Source: an uncultured Bacteroidota bacterium
GTDB taxonomy: Bacteria > Bacteroidota > Bacteroidia > 2-12-FULL-35-15
DNA length: 6,559 bases
NCBI GenBank assembly: GCA_903881065.1
Contig: CAIRRW010000517.1
Location: 1 to 6,559, forward strand
Reading direction: 5' to 3'
Part shown: in pieces, positions 1-6,282 of the stretch
Position numbering within the stretch: position 1 is the first letter of the stretch
Layout of the letters: each line of letters begins with the position of its first letter
Made by a program: the position numbers and the translations under genes
The notes under the pieces: model-generated
Told to the model about the DNA's origin: nothing
What the model saw: the letters and a program-made list of their open reading frames with translations, nothing else
The model's database searches: none

Positions 1-13
1 CGCCCCGTTTTTT
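1..13 (+). terminator. possible right half of a rho-independent terminator, cut by the window edge
   Basis: The first seven bases are CGCCCCG, the only GC-dense run in the left 255 bases, and are followed directly by six T residues. This is what the 3' arm and U-tract of an intrinsic terminator look like for a plus-strand gene lying left of the window. The 5' arm would be outside the window, so pairing cannot be checked. Confidence 0.25.
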
Positions 14-255
14 AAGTGGTGTCTGGTCTCCTCTTATAAATTAGTTTTCTTACTAACTAATTAAGTCATTGCAAATAAAAGAATAATTTTTGTTTCAGCA
101 ATATTTTATTTGGAATTTGTTTAAATAAATAAAATTGGTAGGCTTTGATTACCGAGTTGATTGAAATCAAATGGTTTTTATTTTGAAAGATTGTTGGTGT
201 AATATTTTAAATTAGTTAATTTGACTTGTTTAAAGGTTAGATATCCGAGTTAAGG
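14..255. other. gene-free AT-rich spacer downstream of the T9SS gene
   Basis: No reading frame of useful length and no RNA gene is visible. The only structure is around 144-171: TTTGATT at 144-150 can pair with AATCAAA at 165-171, and an inner TTGATT (157-162) also pairs with AATCAA (165-170) across two bases. The plus strand is T-rich just after it (173-185), so it might be a weak terminator, but the stem has only two G-C or C-G pairs at most and I do not call it one. Confidence 0.5.
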
Positions 256-1473
256 CTACTCCAACACAATTTTTTTATTTACTATTCTTTTATTCACATC
301 AGTTATCTGTATAAAATAAACTCCTTTGGCATAGCTGCTCATATCAAGTGTTGTGGTTTTTTCATTCTTTAATATTAAGACGGCATTCTTAATTTCTTTT
401 GCAAACATATCTGATATGATTATAGAGGTATTCATTTGTTCCTCTGAAAAAATAATGGAAAATTGTGAGGTAGTTGGGTTAGGAGAAATAATTAATCCAT
501 CATCAAGTTTGCTTTCATTGATGTTTGTTAGTTCTGATAAAGAACGTGTAAACACTCCACTTCCATCTGACCCGGCAAAAATATTTGTGCCACCAATTGC
601 TAATGAAAAAATGGAAGTATTTGTTAAGCCAGTATTTTCTGCAGTCCAGGTAATACCATTATTGGTTGACAGAAATATACCATCTCCTAGTGTCCCTGCA
701 AAAAATCTGTTTCCGATAACAGTCAGTGAGCGAACAGCAGTATTGGAATTGTTTGTAAGCCCTGTATTTGACAGTGCCCAACTATTGCCATTATCGGTAG
801 ATAAAATAATACCATTATCAGTTGCAGCAATAATTGTATTACCGTTGATTGCAATTGAATAAATACCAGGAAGAGATGAAGGCAGGCCCGTATTTAAGGT
901 AGACCATGTACTGCCATTATTAGTGGATAAGAACATACCGTTAGGAGTCCCGGCAAAAATATTGGAGCCGTTTATAGCAATACAATACACGTATTTATCA
1001 ACCAGGCCATTATTAACGGTATTCCAGGTTGTGCCATTATTGGCGGAATAATATATGCCTGCACCATCAGTTCCTGCAAAAATGGAGTTACCACTTACAG
1101 CCAATGCAAATACCTGATTTTGTATATTTATACCTGTATTTAAAATTGTCCAGGTTGCCCCATTATTATTAGACAAATACACACCACCTCCGGTGCAGCA
1201 ACCTACACCAGCAAAAATTTTAGTGCCATTAATAGCCAAAGCAAAGAGGCCTGAGTTAACTGGCAAACCCGAATTTACAGGCATCCATGAACTGCCGTTG
1301 TTTGTAGATAAAAATATGCTACCCCCTGCTGTACCCGCAAAAGTATTAACTCCGTCAGAAGAAAGTGATTTAACAGACTCTCCATTAGGCCCATTTGTTA
1401 TCCATTGAGCATATGTATTAGTACTAAATCCTATAACAAGGAAAGTAATGATCGTTAGTATACGTTTTTTCAT
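256..1473 (-). CDS. secreted Asp-box/BNR-like repeat protein with T9SS type A sorting domain
   Basis: Predicted 405-residue exported protein. Residues 1-22 form a Sec signal peptide (MKKR, then a hydrophobic run, probable cleavage after TYA). Residues about 35-310 are six repeats of roughly 43 residues, each with 'IFAGT' followed by a motif like FLSTNNGSSW and then xxNTGL; the NNG-x-S/T-W motifs fall near residues 58-63, 103-108, 146-150, 186-190, 228-232 and 271-276. The motif resembles the Asp-box of BNR/sialidase-type and Ycf48-like beta-propellers, so a propeller-like fold is likely. Residues about 328-405 (ISPNPTTSQFS ... KGVYFIQI ... KKIVLE) are a typical T9SS type A C-terminal sorting signal, so the protein should cross the outer membrane and be anchored or released. 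There is no sialidase catalytic signature that I recognise; binding or structural use is more likely than enzymatic. The vicinal cysteines at 92-93 in repeat 2 are the only cysteines outside residue 164. The start ATG at 1473 is supported by the signal peptide. Confidence 0.9.
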   Translation of the reverse strand: MKKRILTIITFLVIGFSTNTYAQWITNGPNGESVKSLSSDGVNTFAGTAGGSIFLSTNNGSSWMPVNSGLPVNSGLFALAINGTKIFAGVGCCTGGGVYLSNNNGATWTILNTGINIQNQVFALAVSGNSIFAGTDGAGIYYSANNGTTWNTVNNGLVDKYVYCIAINGSNIFAGTPNGMFLSTNNGSTWSTLNTGLPSSLPGIYSIAINGNTIIAATDNGIILSTDNGNSWALSNTGLTNNSNTAVRSLTVIGNRFFAGTLGDGIFLSTNNGITWTAENTGLTNTSIFSLAIGGTNIFAGSDGSGVFTRSLSELTNINESKLDDGLIISPNPTTSQFSIIFSEEQMNTSIIISDMFAKEIKNAVLILKNEKTTTLDMSSYAKGVYFIQITDVNKRIVNKKIVLE

Positions 1474-1588
1474 ATTATTTTAGGCTTTAGTGATTTGTTC
1501 TTTGCAATTTTATAGGCACTAATTTGCGATTATGTAAATATTCGAAATTTAATTTAGGTAAAGATACAATTAATGTCCATATTTATAA

Positions 1589-1607
1589 CTATTATAAACT
1601 ATAATAG
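1589..1607. repeat. perfect 8-base inverted repeat with 3-base spacer
   Basis: CTATTATA at 1589-1596 and TATAATAG at 1600-1607 are exact reverse complements separated by AAC. It lies about 115 bases upstream of the T9SS gene start on the minus strand, so it could be an operator, but the arms are almost pure A/T and such repeats arise easily in this base composition. Confidence 0.4.
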
Positions 1608-1667
1608 GAGCAACATAATTAATACCTGATTCAGCCATATTATAATAAGTACATTATTAATTAATAA

Positions 1668-1890
1668 TCAATCACTACAACCCTTACCAGCCCAAATCCC
1701 CCGAAAATATTGCTTTTTAAAAGGAAACAAATAAAAGTATTTTGTTGCGCTATCAAAAACAATATTGCCTTCGGTATCTCATGTAAAAATTAAGCCAGTA
1801 GGTTTCACTCATTTATGAGTGTAATATCTTCTAAAATCCCTTCTTCCCATATAACTTATCTGATAAATAGGGAAGTATTTTCTCCATCAT
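1668..1890 (-). pseudogene. possible decayed reading frame, no recognised family
   Basis: On the minus strand a short open frame starts at ATG 1890 and reads MMEKILPYLSDKLYGKKGF before a TAG at 1831-1833. After a frame change, 1668-1808 reads VKPTGLIFT, a TGA at 1779-1781, then DTEGNIVFDSATKYFYL... to a TGA at 1668-1670 (36 residues). The residue composition of both pieces looks protein-like (DTEGNIVFDS in particular), and TGA could be a mutated TGG. At least one frameshift and two in-frame stops would be needed to join them, and the plus strand of part of this stretch is also open, so this may be chance. No function is proposed. Confidence 0.2.
1806..1821. repeat. small hairpin/palindrome
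   Basis: CACTCA (1806-1811) pairs with TGAGTG (1816-1821) around a TTTA loop; as duplex DNA the symmetry extends to seven bases per side. Half the pairs are G-C, which stands out in this AT-rich gap. No T-run follows on either strand, so it is not a standard terminator. A protein-binding operator or part of the decayed frame are alternatives. Confidence 0.4.
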
Positions 1891-1957
1891 TAAAATAAAA
1901 ATTATCGTTATTTAAAGTAGGTGAGCTTAGGAAACTACTGATTTGGTCAAATTTGGC

Positions 1958-2125
1958 AATAATCAGGCAATACGAATCAATTTTGTAACATTATTAGTTA
2001 ATAACATGGCAAAATCAATTGGGTTTGTAAATAATAAATTTAATAACCGAACAATACGAACTCGTATTGTACAGTTGTTTTTTAATAACTAAGCAATACG
2101 AATTCGTTTTACGGAGTTATTAAAC
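1958..2125. repeat. array of four diverged 42-base tandem units, each an imperfect palindrome
   Basis: Units begin at 1958, 2000, 2042 and 2084, each with AATAA. The core CAATACGAA occurs exactly at 1968-1976, 2052-2060 and 2094-2102 and in decayed form (CAAAATCAA) at 2010-2018, always at the same place in the 42-base register. By hand count units 3 and 4 match at 28 of 42 positions, 1 and 4 at 27, and 1 and 2 at 24. The first 38 bases of units 3 and 4 are imperfect palindromes (15 of 19 base pairs each); unit 3 has a perfect 9-base pair of arms across two bases, ACAATACGA and TCGTATTGT. Unit 4 extends to 2081-2124 with outer arms TTTAATAACT and AGTTATTAAA. A further trace, CAAAATGAA at 2136-2144, is in register. 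Units abut without spacers, so this is not CRISPR. Its role is unknown: protein-binding array, fossil palindromic element, or tandem duplication of a palindrome. Confidence 0.65.
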
Positions 2126-2230
2126 GTTTAGTATACAAAATGAACTTATTGAGCTGAAAGCTGTAAAACCTGAAAAGGAATAGGGAAATAACTTATAAGC
2201 AATAAAAATGAAACGATAATACTAACAAAT

Positions 2231-2253
2231 TAAACAAAATGAACCAATTAACA
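2231..2253. repeat. copy 1 of a dispersed TGAACCAATTAAC repeat, directly at a stop codon
   Basis: TAAACAAAATGAACCAATTAACA ends at the base before the stop codon of the SUI1-like gene. Apart from one A it matches 3536-3557, which sits just past the stop codon of the LtaS-like gene. Seventeen bases (2237-2253 and 3541-3557) are identical. Confidence 0.6.
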
Positions 2254-2592
2254 TCACCCTCCAGCTTTTTTAGCTTTATATTTAGTGTCAATAAGCAGTT
2301 TCAAAACTTTATCACGATGGTCGCCCTGCAAAAGTATTTCGCCACTTTTTACACTTCCACCAACACCGCACTTTTGTTTCAGCATTTTACCTAATGTTTC
2401 CAAATCAACATCATTACCTATAAAATCAGCTATTCGGGTAACCAGCTTGCCGCCTCCTAATCTGTCCAAATAAATTTTAAGGTTTTGCTGCTGAGGCGGC
2501 AACGACTCCAATGGTTCGTCTCTTTCAGGCTCTACGTTTAAATTTCGGTTGGTAGAAAATACCAAACCGCCTTGTTTATTTTTCTTGCTCAT
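2254..2592 (-). CDS. yciH: SUI1/eIF1-like translation initiation factor (YciH family)
   Basis: Predicted 112-residue cytoplasmic protein. Residues 1-37 are a charged, probably flexible leader (MSKKNKQGGLVFSTN...). Residues about 38-104 are a SUI1 domain: LGGGKLVTRI at 45-54, then DLETLGKMLKQKCGVGG at 63-79, then GEILLQGDHRDKVLKLL at 84-100, matching the conserved G-G-K-x-V-T, K-x-C-G-x-G-G and I-x-x-Q-G-D motifs. Length fits bacterial YciH. Archaeal and eukaryotic SUI1/eIF1 act in start-codon selection on the small ribosomal subunit; the bacterial role is thought to be similar but accessory. The ATG at 2592 lies 11 bases after the lipid kinase stop codon, so the two are probably co-transcribed and perhaps translationally coupled. 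No promoter of its own and no clear terminator was found. Confidence 0.9.
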   Translation of the reverse strand: MSKKNKQGGLVFSTNRNLNVEPERDEPLESLPPQQQNLKIYLDRLGGGKLVTRIADFIGNDVDLETLGKMLKQKCGVGGSVKSGEILLQGDHRDKVLKLLIDTKYKAKKAGG

Positions 2593-2603
2593 GGTAATTA
2601 AAT

Positions 2604-3476
2604 TTAAGGAACAATTATTTTCAAAGATAACGGATTCACTTTTATGGATATCGAATTGCCTGTTTCTATTGGCTCACCATCAATATGTGCAATAGTTCCG
2701 CTTTGTTTTATCAGCACTTCTTTTGCTTTTATAATTTCGAGATGCTTGGAATGATGCAGCTTTTTATTGAACAATCCATAACCGATTGACAAACCATTAA
2801 ACCAGTTGATAGTATCAATAATTGCAACATCCATCACCCCATCGGAAATATCCGCAGTAGGGGCGATGTAGGCATTATTTCCCCATTGACTTCCATTTGC
2901 AAAACTGATTAGAAAAGCATATTTATAAAACGTTTGACCGTCAATTGTTAATTCATATTTCGATGGTTTGTAACTGCTGAATTCGCGCAGCACTAATTTG
3001 ATGTAAGAAGAAAAACCTCGTTTGCCATACTTTGCAAACTCCCATCCAATATGCGCATCGAAGCCGATGCCTGCAACATTTACAAATGTTTCGTCATTTA
3101 AATTAATTGAATCAATCGTAGTTTCTTTCCCTTTATTAATAACATCAATGGCTTTAATTAATTCTAAAGGAATATTCAGATGCCTTGCTAATCCATTACC
3201 GGAGCCTGTCGGCAATAGCGCCATGGAAGTATTTGTGCCGATTAATCCTTTCGCCACTTCGTTCACAGAACCATCACCACCTACAGCAACGACTATATCG
3301 TAATTATCCATTGCTGCCTGATTGGCAAGCTGCGTAGCATGTTTAGGAGCGTTGGTATAAATTATTTTAGAATCAAAAAGAGAATGGTTGAGATGTTTAG
3401 CAGTTAATTCCTCCACAAGTTTCTGCTTCCCAACTCCTGAAATCGGATTAACAATAAAACATATTTTCTTCTTCAC
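2604..3476 (-). CDS. YegS/DgkB-like diacylglycerol/lipid kinase family protein
   Basis: Predicted 290-residue soluble lipid kinase, the usual length for the family. The order of motifs is complete: IVNPISGVGK near residues 8-17 (the NPxSG motif), VGGDGSVNE at 65-73 (nucleotide-binding GGDG[TS]), LPTGSGNGLARHL at 88-100 (the PxG[ST]xN motif), AGIGFDA at 135-141, SDGVMDV at 211-217 and HIDGEPIE at 264-271 (C-terminal lid). The family transfers phosphate from ATP to diacylglycerol or related lipid alcohols at the membrane face; the exact lipid (diacylglycerol, sphingoid base or other) cannot be read from sequence. The start codon is GTG at 3476: a stop codon lies four codons upstream, and the first in-frame ATG is after residue 55, beyond the NPxSG motif. 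It lies 11 bases upstream of the SUI1-like gene and 95 bases downstream of the LtaS-like gene, which suggests recycling of a lipid by-product. Confidence 0.9.
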   Translation of the reverse strand: MKKKICFIVNPISGVGKQKLVEELTAKHLNHSLFDSKIIYTNAPKHATQLANQAAMDNYDIVVAVGGDGSVNEVAKGLIGTNTSMALLPTGSGNGLARHLNIPLELIKAIDVINKGKETTIDSINLNDETFVNVAGIGFDAHIGWEFAKYGKRGFSSYIKLVLREFSSYKPSKYELTIDGQTFYKYAFLISFANGSQWGNNAYIAPTADISDGVMDVAIIDTINWFNGLSIGYGLFNKKLHHSKHLEIIKAKEVLIKQSGTIAHIDGEPIETGNSISIKVNPLSLKIIVP

Positions 3477-3535
3477 GGATACTACGAATTACTAATCTAC
3501 TTTAATATTCAAAAACTAATAAACAATTTTACTTA

Positions 3536-3571
3536 TAAACAAATGAACCAATTAACAAATGAACCATTAAA
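3536..3571. repeat. copy 2 of the TGAACCAATTAAC repeat, tandemly doubled
   Basis: TAAACAAATGAACCAATTAAC is followed at once by AAATGAACCATTAAA (3557-3571), a second unit lacking one A. The block ends at the base before the stop codon of the LtaS-like gene, mirroring copy 1 at 2231-2253. The same placement after two neighbouring genes suggests an expanding short repeat or a shared 3'-UTR element. Confidence 0.6.
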
Positions 3572-5467
3572 CTACTTCATTTTATCATTAATCAAACATT
3601 GCTGATACGTCTGGATAATAGCTTTGGCTTTGGTTTCCATTTGTTTTACCACATCCGGATTTTTATGAAGCAAATCTATTTTGAGCAAACTATCATTCAT
3701 ATAATTGCAAAGTTCATTCGATTTTTCACCATCAAACTGCAAGGTATATTTGTTCTGAATAAGCTGATAAACATCGTTATTTATATTCAATGCAAAATGA
3801 TTGGCAGTAGCATCAAATACTGATGTTCCGAAGGCAAAGTAAGAATCGGGATAATTAATATAATCGAGCACCGAAGGCATAATATCAATATGCTGTGTGG
3901 TAGTGGAATCAAATTTCTTTAGGTTGCTATTAGGCATATAGTATATAATAGGAATAGAATAATTACCGATACGATTATTGAAATAAGTATCTTCGGAAAG
4001 CCCTGTATGGTCAGCCGAAATAACAAATAATGTATTGTTGTACCAAGGCATTTTCCTTGCTGTTTCAAAGAATTTACTCAAAGCAAAATCAGTATAACTT
4101 ATCGCCTTTTCTATTTCCAGCGGACCGGATTTAAACTTTGATTTATATTTATCAGGCACATTAAAAGGATGGTGTGATGTTAATGTAAATAAAGTTGCAA
4201 AAAATGGCTGTTGCTTTGTATTTATTGTGTTTGCTGTGTATTGCAGAAACTCCTCGTCCCAAATTCCCCAGTTGCCATCGTAATCTTTTTCGTTGTTGTA
4301 TTCATTTCTCCCATAATAATTATCATAACCTGCAAAGGAAGCAAACACATCAAAGCCCATCGTGCCGTTATCTCCACCATGAAAAAAGGCAGAATAATAA
4401 CCTTGTTTTTTAAGTAAACTCGCCAAACTATTTATCTGATTACTGCCATATTGCGAAAATATATACGGCTCATTCGACCAGGTAGGAATGCTTGCAACAA
4501 TAGCAGGGATGCCTTCTATAGACTTTTTCCCATTTGAAAAAGCATTAGTGCAGGTAAAGCTTTCCTTCATCAGTGAATCCAGAAATGGTGTGTATCCTGC
4601 CTTCCGTCCGTTTAATCCACCTATATATTCTTTAGAGAAACTTTCCAAAGCAATTACAAATACATTTAACTTCTTGAATCCTTCTTTCTTTCCCTGATGA
4701 TACGGGCTGTATATCTTACTAAGTTCTTTGTCATCAGTGAAATATATTTTTGGATCAATCCCTTGTACATCCATAGTTTTAAGAATAGTGAAAGGAGTAT
4801 TTACCAAAATAGGAATATATTTAACCGAAGTATATTCTACCGCATTAACAGTTGCAATTGGCTTTAACTGGAAACCGCCACGATAACCGACAATGAAAAT
4901 ACCGATGCTGCAACAATAAATTAAAGATTGATAGAAGTATTGTTTTGCATTCCAAATGATGTTACTTTTCTTTTCTGTAAGCTTATATAAATAATACACA
5001 GCTACTGAAAACAATGCACACAGCAGAAAAATATACCAATAATCTTTTACGAAAGTAGGCAACAACCGTTGTAAATCATTTCCTTTTCCTGCTCCAAAGA
5101 AATTAAAAACATCAGATGTGGTTCGTTTAAAGGTAAATCGGAAATAAGCCAAATCAACACAGTTGGCAATCATTGCAAGGCTGTTCGATAATATAAAAAG
5201 CCATTTTAATACCAGTTTAAATATGTTTCTCTCCCTTAGTGAAATAGGGAAGAGGAACAATAAAATGTAAACAGAGTTGGAGAGTATAATTACTGATAAA
5301 TCAAATCGGATACCAAAGAAAAACAACGGTAGCAGCTGACTTACACTTAAATCAGAAAAGTAAGAATGATAAAACCAATAGAAAAGTAAACGACATATAA
5401 AATAAAGGAATAGAAGGAGAACAATACGTTTTAGAAGAATCGAGAATTGCTTAAATGTATTATTCAT
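3572..5467 (-). CDS. LtaS-like membrane phosphotransferase (LTA synthase family, sulfatase/AlkP superfamily)
   Basis: Predicted 631-residue inner-membrane enzyme with a periplasmic catalytic domain. Five hydrophobic spans, roughly at residues 14-33, 46-75, 85-108, 143-163 and 178-196, match the LtaS topology. The catalytic domain begins near 265. LNVFVIALES contains the metal-ligand Glu275; SNGKKSIEG holds Ser316 where LtaS has its Thr nucleophile; FFHGGDNGTMGFD starts near 362; LTSHHPF contains His432 and His433; VISADHTG supplies Asp486 and His487. LtaS enzymes move phosphoglycerol from phosphatidylglycerol; Gram-negative relatives modify glucans, glycans or lipids with phosphoglycerol or phosphoethanolamine. 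Bacteroidota have no lipoteichoic acid, so the acceptor is unknown. Start: the frame is open to a TTG at 5494 directly after a stop codon. I prefer ATG 5467 because it is the first ATG and still precedes the first membrane span; the TTG form would have 640 residues. It may share a transcript with the lipoprotein gene 57 bases upstream. Confidence 0.85.
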   Translation of the reverse strand: MNNTFKQFSILLKRIVLLLFLYFICRLLFYWFYHSYFSDLSVSQLLPLFFFGIRFDLSVIILSNSVYILLFLFPISLRERNIFKLVLKWLFILSNSLAMIANCVDLAYFRFTFKRTTSDVFNFFGAGKGNDLQRLLPTFVKDYWYIFLLCALFSVAVYYLYKLTEKKSNIIWNAKQYFYQSLIYCCSIGIFIVGYRGGFQLKPIATVNAVEYTSVKYIPILVNTPFTILKTMDVQGIDPKIYFTDDKELSKIYSPYHQGKKEGFKKLNVFVIALESFSKEYIGGLNGRKAGYTPFLDSLMKESFTCTNAFSNGKKSIEGIPAIVASIPTWSNEPYIFSQYGSNQINSLASLLKKQGYYSAFFHGGDNGTMGFDVFASFAGYDNYYGRNEYNNEKDYDGNWGIWDEEFLQYTANTINTKQQPFFATLFTLTSHHPFNVPDKYKSKFKSGPLEIEKAISYTDFALSKFFETARKMPWYNNTLFVISADHTGLSEDTYFNNRIGNYSIPIIYYMPNSNLKKFDSTTTQHIDIMPSVLDYINYPDSYFAFGTSVFDATANHFALNINNDVYQLIQNKYTLQFDGEKSNELCNYMNDSLLKIDLLHKNPDVVKQMETKAKAIIQTYQQCLINDKMK

Positions 5468-5524
5468 TAGGTTTCCGAAACTAAAATCAGTCAACTAAAT
5501 ATTAATAGACATTTATAAAGATAA

Positions 5525-6187
5525 CTATCTTGTATAAGTAGCCTGAGCAATAACAGAATCGCCGTTGATATATTTCTTATAATTAATTATCACTGTAGGT
5601 GCAACCCGGCTGATAGATCCTTTACCAACGAATTTAATAGTTGCCGATGGGCTTCCGCAAGTTACATTTTGAGAAGGAAGAGTTAACGAAATGGCACTGT
5701 CAAGATTAAAATATACATTACCATTCACATAATTTCCAAACTTGTTTAGTGTTACCTCTCCGCTGCCATTTTTACTAAGGTGCATAGTATCAGTATAATT
5801 AGAATAGGTACTTGATGCTCCACCAGGGTAAGGACTAACATCCAATACATTTGAATAATATCCATCAATATCCATTACATATACTGCTCGTGTATAGTTT
5901 CCGTGGTTTCCAACACTATTAATAGTTGAGTAAGTAACGTTATAAAGTCCCGGAACAGCAGTGTTAACAGGATCTGAGGTTGTAGCAGGCAGTATACCAT
6001 CTGTAGCATCATATGCAGTAGCTCCCGGGTCTGTCCACACTGCATTTTTCTGAATAAAATAAGGATTGGAGCCAATAACAGTAACTAAAGGACTAGATAC
6101 TTCTGTAATATTTTTCTTACATCCTGTAATAAACATAGCAATTGTAAGTAAAGCAACTGTAGTAACACCTAAAACTTGTTTTATCAT
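5525..6187 (-). CDS. DUF5011-domain (Ig-like) lipoprotein
   Basis: Predicted 220-residue lipoprotein. Residues 1-22 are a lipoprotein signal peptide and FITGC at 19-23 is the lipobox, so Cys23 would be lipidated; KKN follows. Residues about 34-106 match the DUF5011/HYR-like Ig fold common in Bacteroidota surface proteins: VTVIGSNPYFI, then WTDPGATAYDATDG at 51-64, VNTAVPGLYNVTYS at 74-87 and TRAVYVMD at 99-106. Residues 107-220 are a separate beta-rich part (YYSNVLDVSPYPGG, SGEVTLNKFG, SATIKFVGKG) that I do not recognise. Similar lipoproteins often sit on the cell surface and bind glycans or partner proteins, but nothing here proves that. The ATG at 6187 gives a complete signal peptide. A TATTTTTG -7 box lies 29 bases upstream. 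The gene is first in the minus-strand series leading to the LtaS-like enzyme. Confidence 0.85.
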   Translation of the reverse strand: MIKQVLGVTTVALLTIAMFITGCKKNITEVSSPLVTVIGSNPYFIQKNAVWTDPGATAYDATDGILPATTSDPVNTAVPGLYNVTYSTINSVGNHGNYTRAVYVMDIDGYYSNVLDVSPYPGGASSTYSNYTDTMHLSKNGSGEVTLNKFGNYVNGNVYFNLDSAISLTLPSQNVTCGSPSATIKFVGKGSISRVAPTVIINYKKYINGDSVIAQATYTR

Positions 6188-6215
6188 TTTGTTCCTGTTA
6201 TTTTAAAATTGGGTG

Positions 6216-6223
6216 CAAAAATA
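6216..6223 (-). promoter_or_regulatory. candidate Bacteroidota -7 box for the DUF5011 lipoprotein
   Basis: Read on the minus strand this is TATTTTTG, an exact fit to the phylum's TAnnTTTG -7 consensus. It would start transcription near 6208-6210, about 20 bases before the ATG at 6187. No clear TTG -33 element is visible at the expected distance, so the call rests on the -7 box and its position. Confidence 0.5.
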
Positions 6224-6274
6224 GTTAACTTTTATGAACTTCCATTTAGTTATTATACTTATCGAAGAAAAGGT

Positions 6275-6282
6275 TACTTTTG
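6275..6282 (+). promoter_or_regulatory. candidate Bacteroidota -7 box for the rightmost lipoprotein
   Basis: TACTTTTG is an exact fit to TAnnTTTG, 26 bases before the ATG at 6309, which leaves a leader of about 20 bases. Sequence 19-22 bases upstream is T-rich but lacks an exact TTG. It faces the box at 6216-6223, so the 121-base gap would be a divergent promoter region. Confidence 0.5.

Larger units (their letters stand above)
1474..2253. other. 780-base gap without an intact gene, rich in palindromes
   Basis: No intact reading frame with a credible product is visible on either strand. The gap holds an AT-only palindrome at 1653-1668, an 8-base inverted repeat at 1589-1607 (CTATTATA, spacer AAC, TATAATAG), a hairpin at 1806-1821, a possible decayed minus-strand reading frame at 1668-1890, and a 42-base tandem array at 1958-2125. 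The upstream region of the T9SS gene starts at 1474, but I found no exact TAnnTTTG -7 box for it. The nearest is TAAAATTG on the minus strand about 40 bases upstream of the start codon, with one mismatch. Confidence 0.7.

Noticed and set aside
144..185. Hairpin followed by T-rich sequence as a terminator
   Set aside because: The stem is seven pairs of mostly A-T with a 14-base loop, and the T-tract is interrupted and displaced, so it is too weak to call.
353..862. 169-residue open frame on the plus strand, and a similar 71-residue one at 1193-1408
   Set aside because: Both lie antisense to the T9SS repeat protein; their length reflects the regular codon pattern of its repeats and they show no domain or signal.
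1653..1668. Perfect 16-base palindrome ATTATTAATTAATAAT
   Set aside because: It is pure A/T in a very AT-rich gap, where such palindromes are expected by chance; noted only in the gap description.
1931..2089. Plus-strand frame through the 42-base array reading LVKFGNNQAIRI, reminiscent of MazE/AbrB antitoxins
   Set aside because: Forty-two is a multiple of three, so each unit repeats the same frame (NN..AIRI, NN..TIRT). The likeness comes from the DNA repeat, there is no start codon before it, the rest of the domain is missing and no toxin gene is nearby.
1958..2125. CRISPR array
   Set aside because: Units abut with no unique spacers, are diverged from each other, and no cas gene is present.
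4195..4417. Two overlapping plus-strand frames of about 70 residues rich in Cys, Leu and Ile
   Set aside because: Both are antisense to the catalytic domain of the LtaS-like enzyme, whose motifs in this stretch are clearly coding.
5875..6075. 66-residue minus-strand frame
   Set aside because: It is inside the DUF5011 lipoprotein in another frame and has no independent support.
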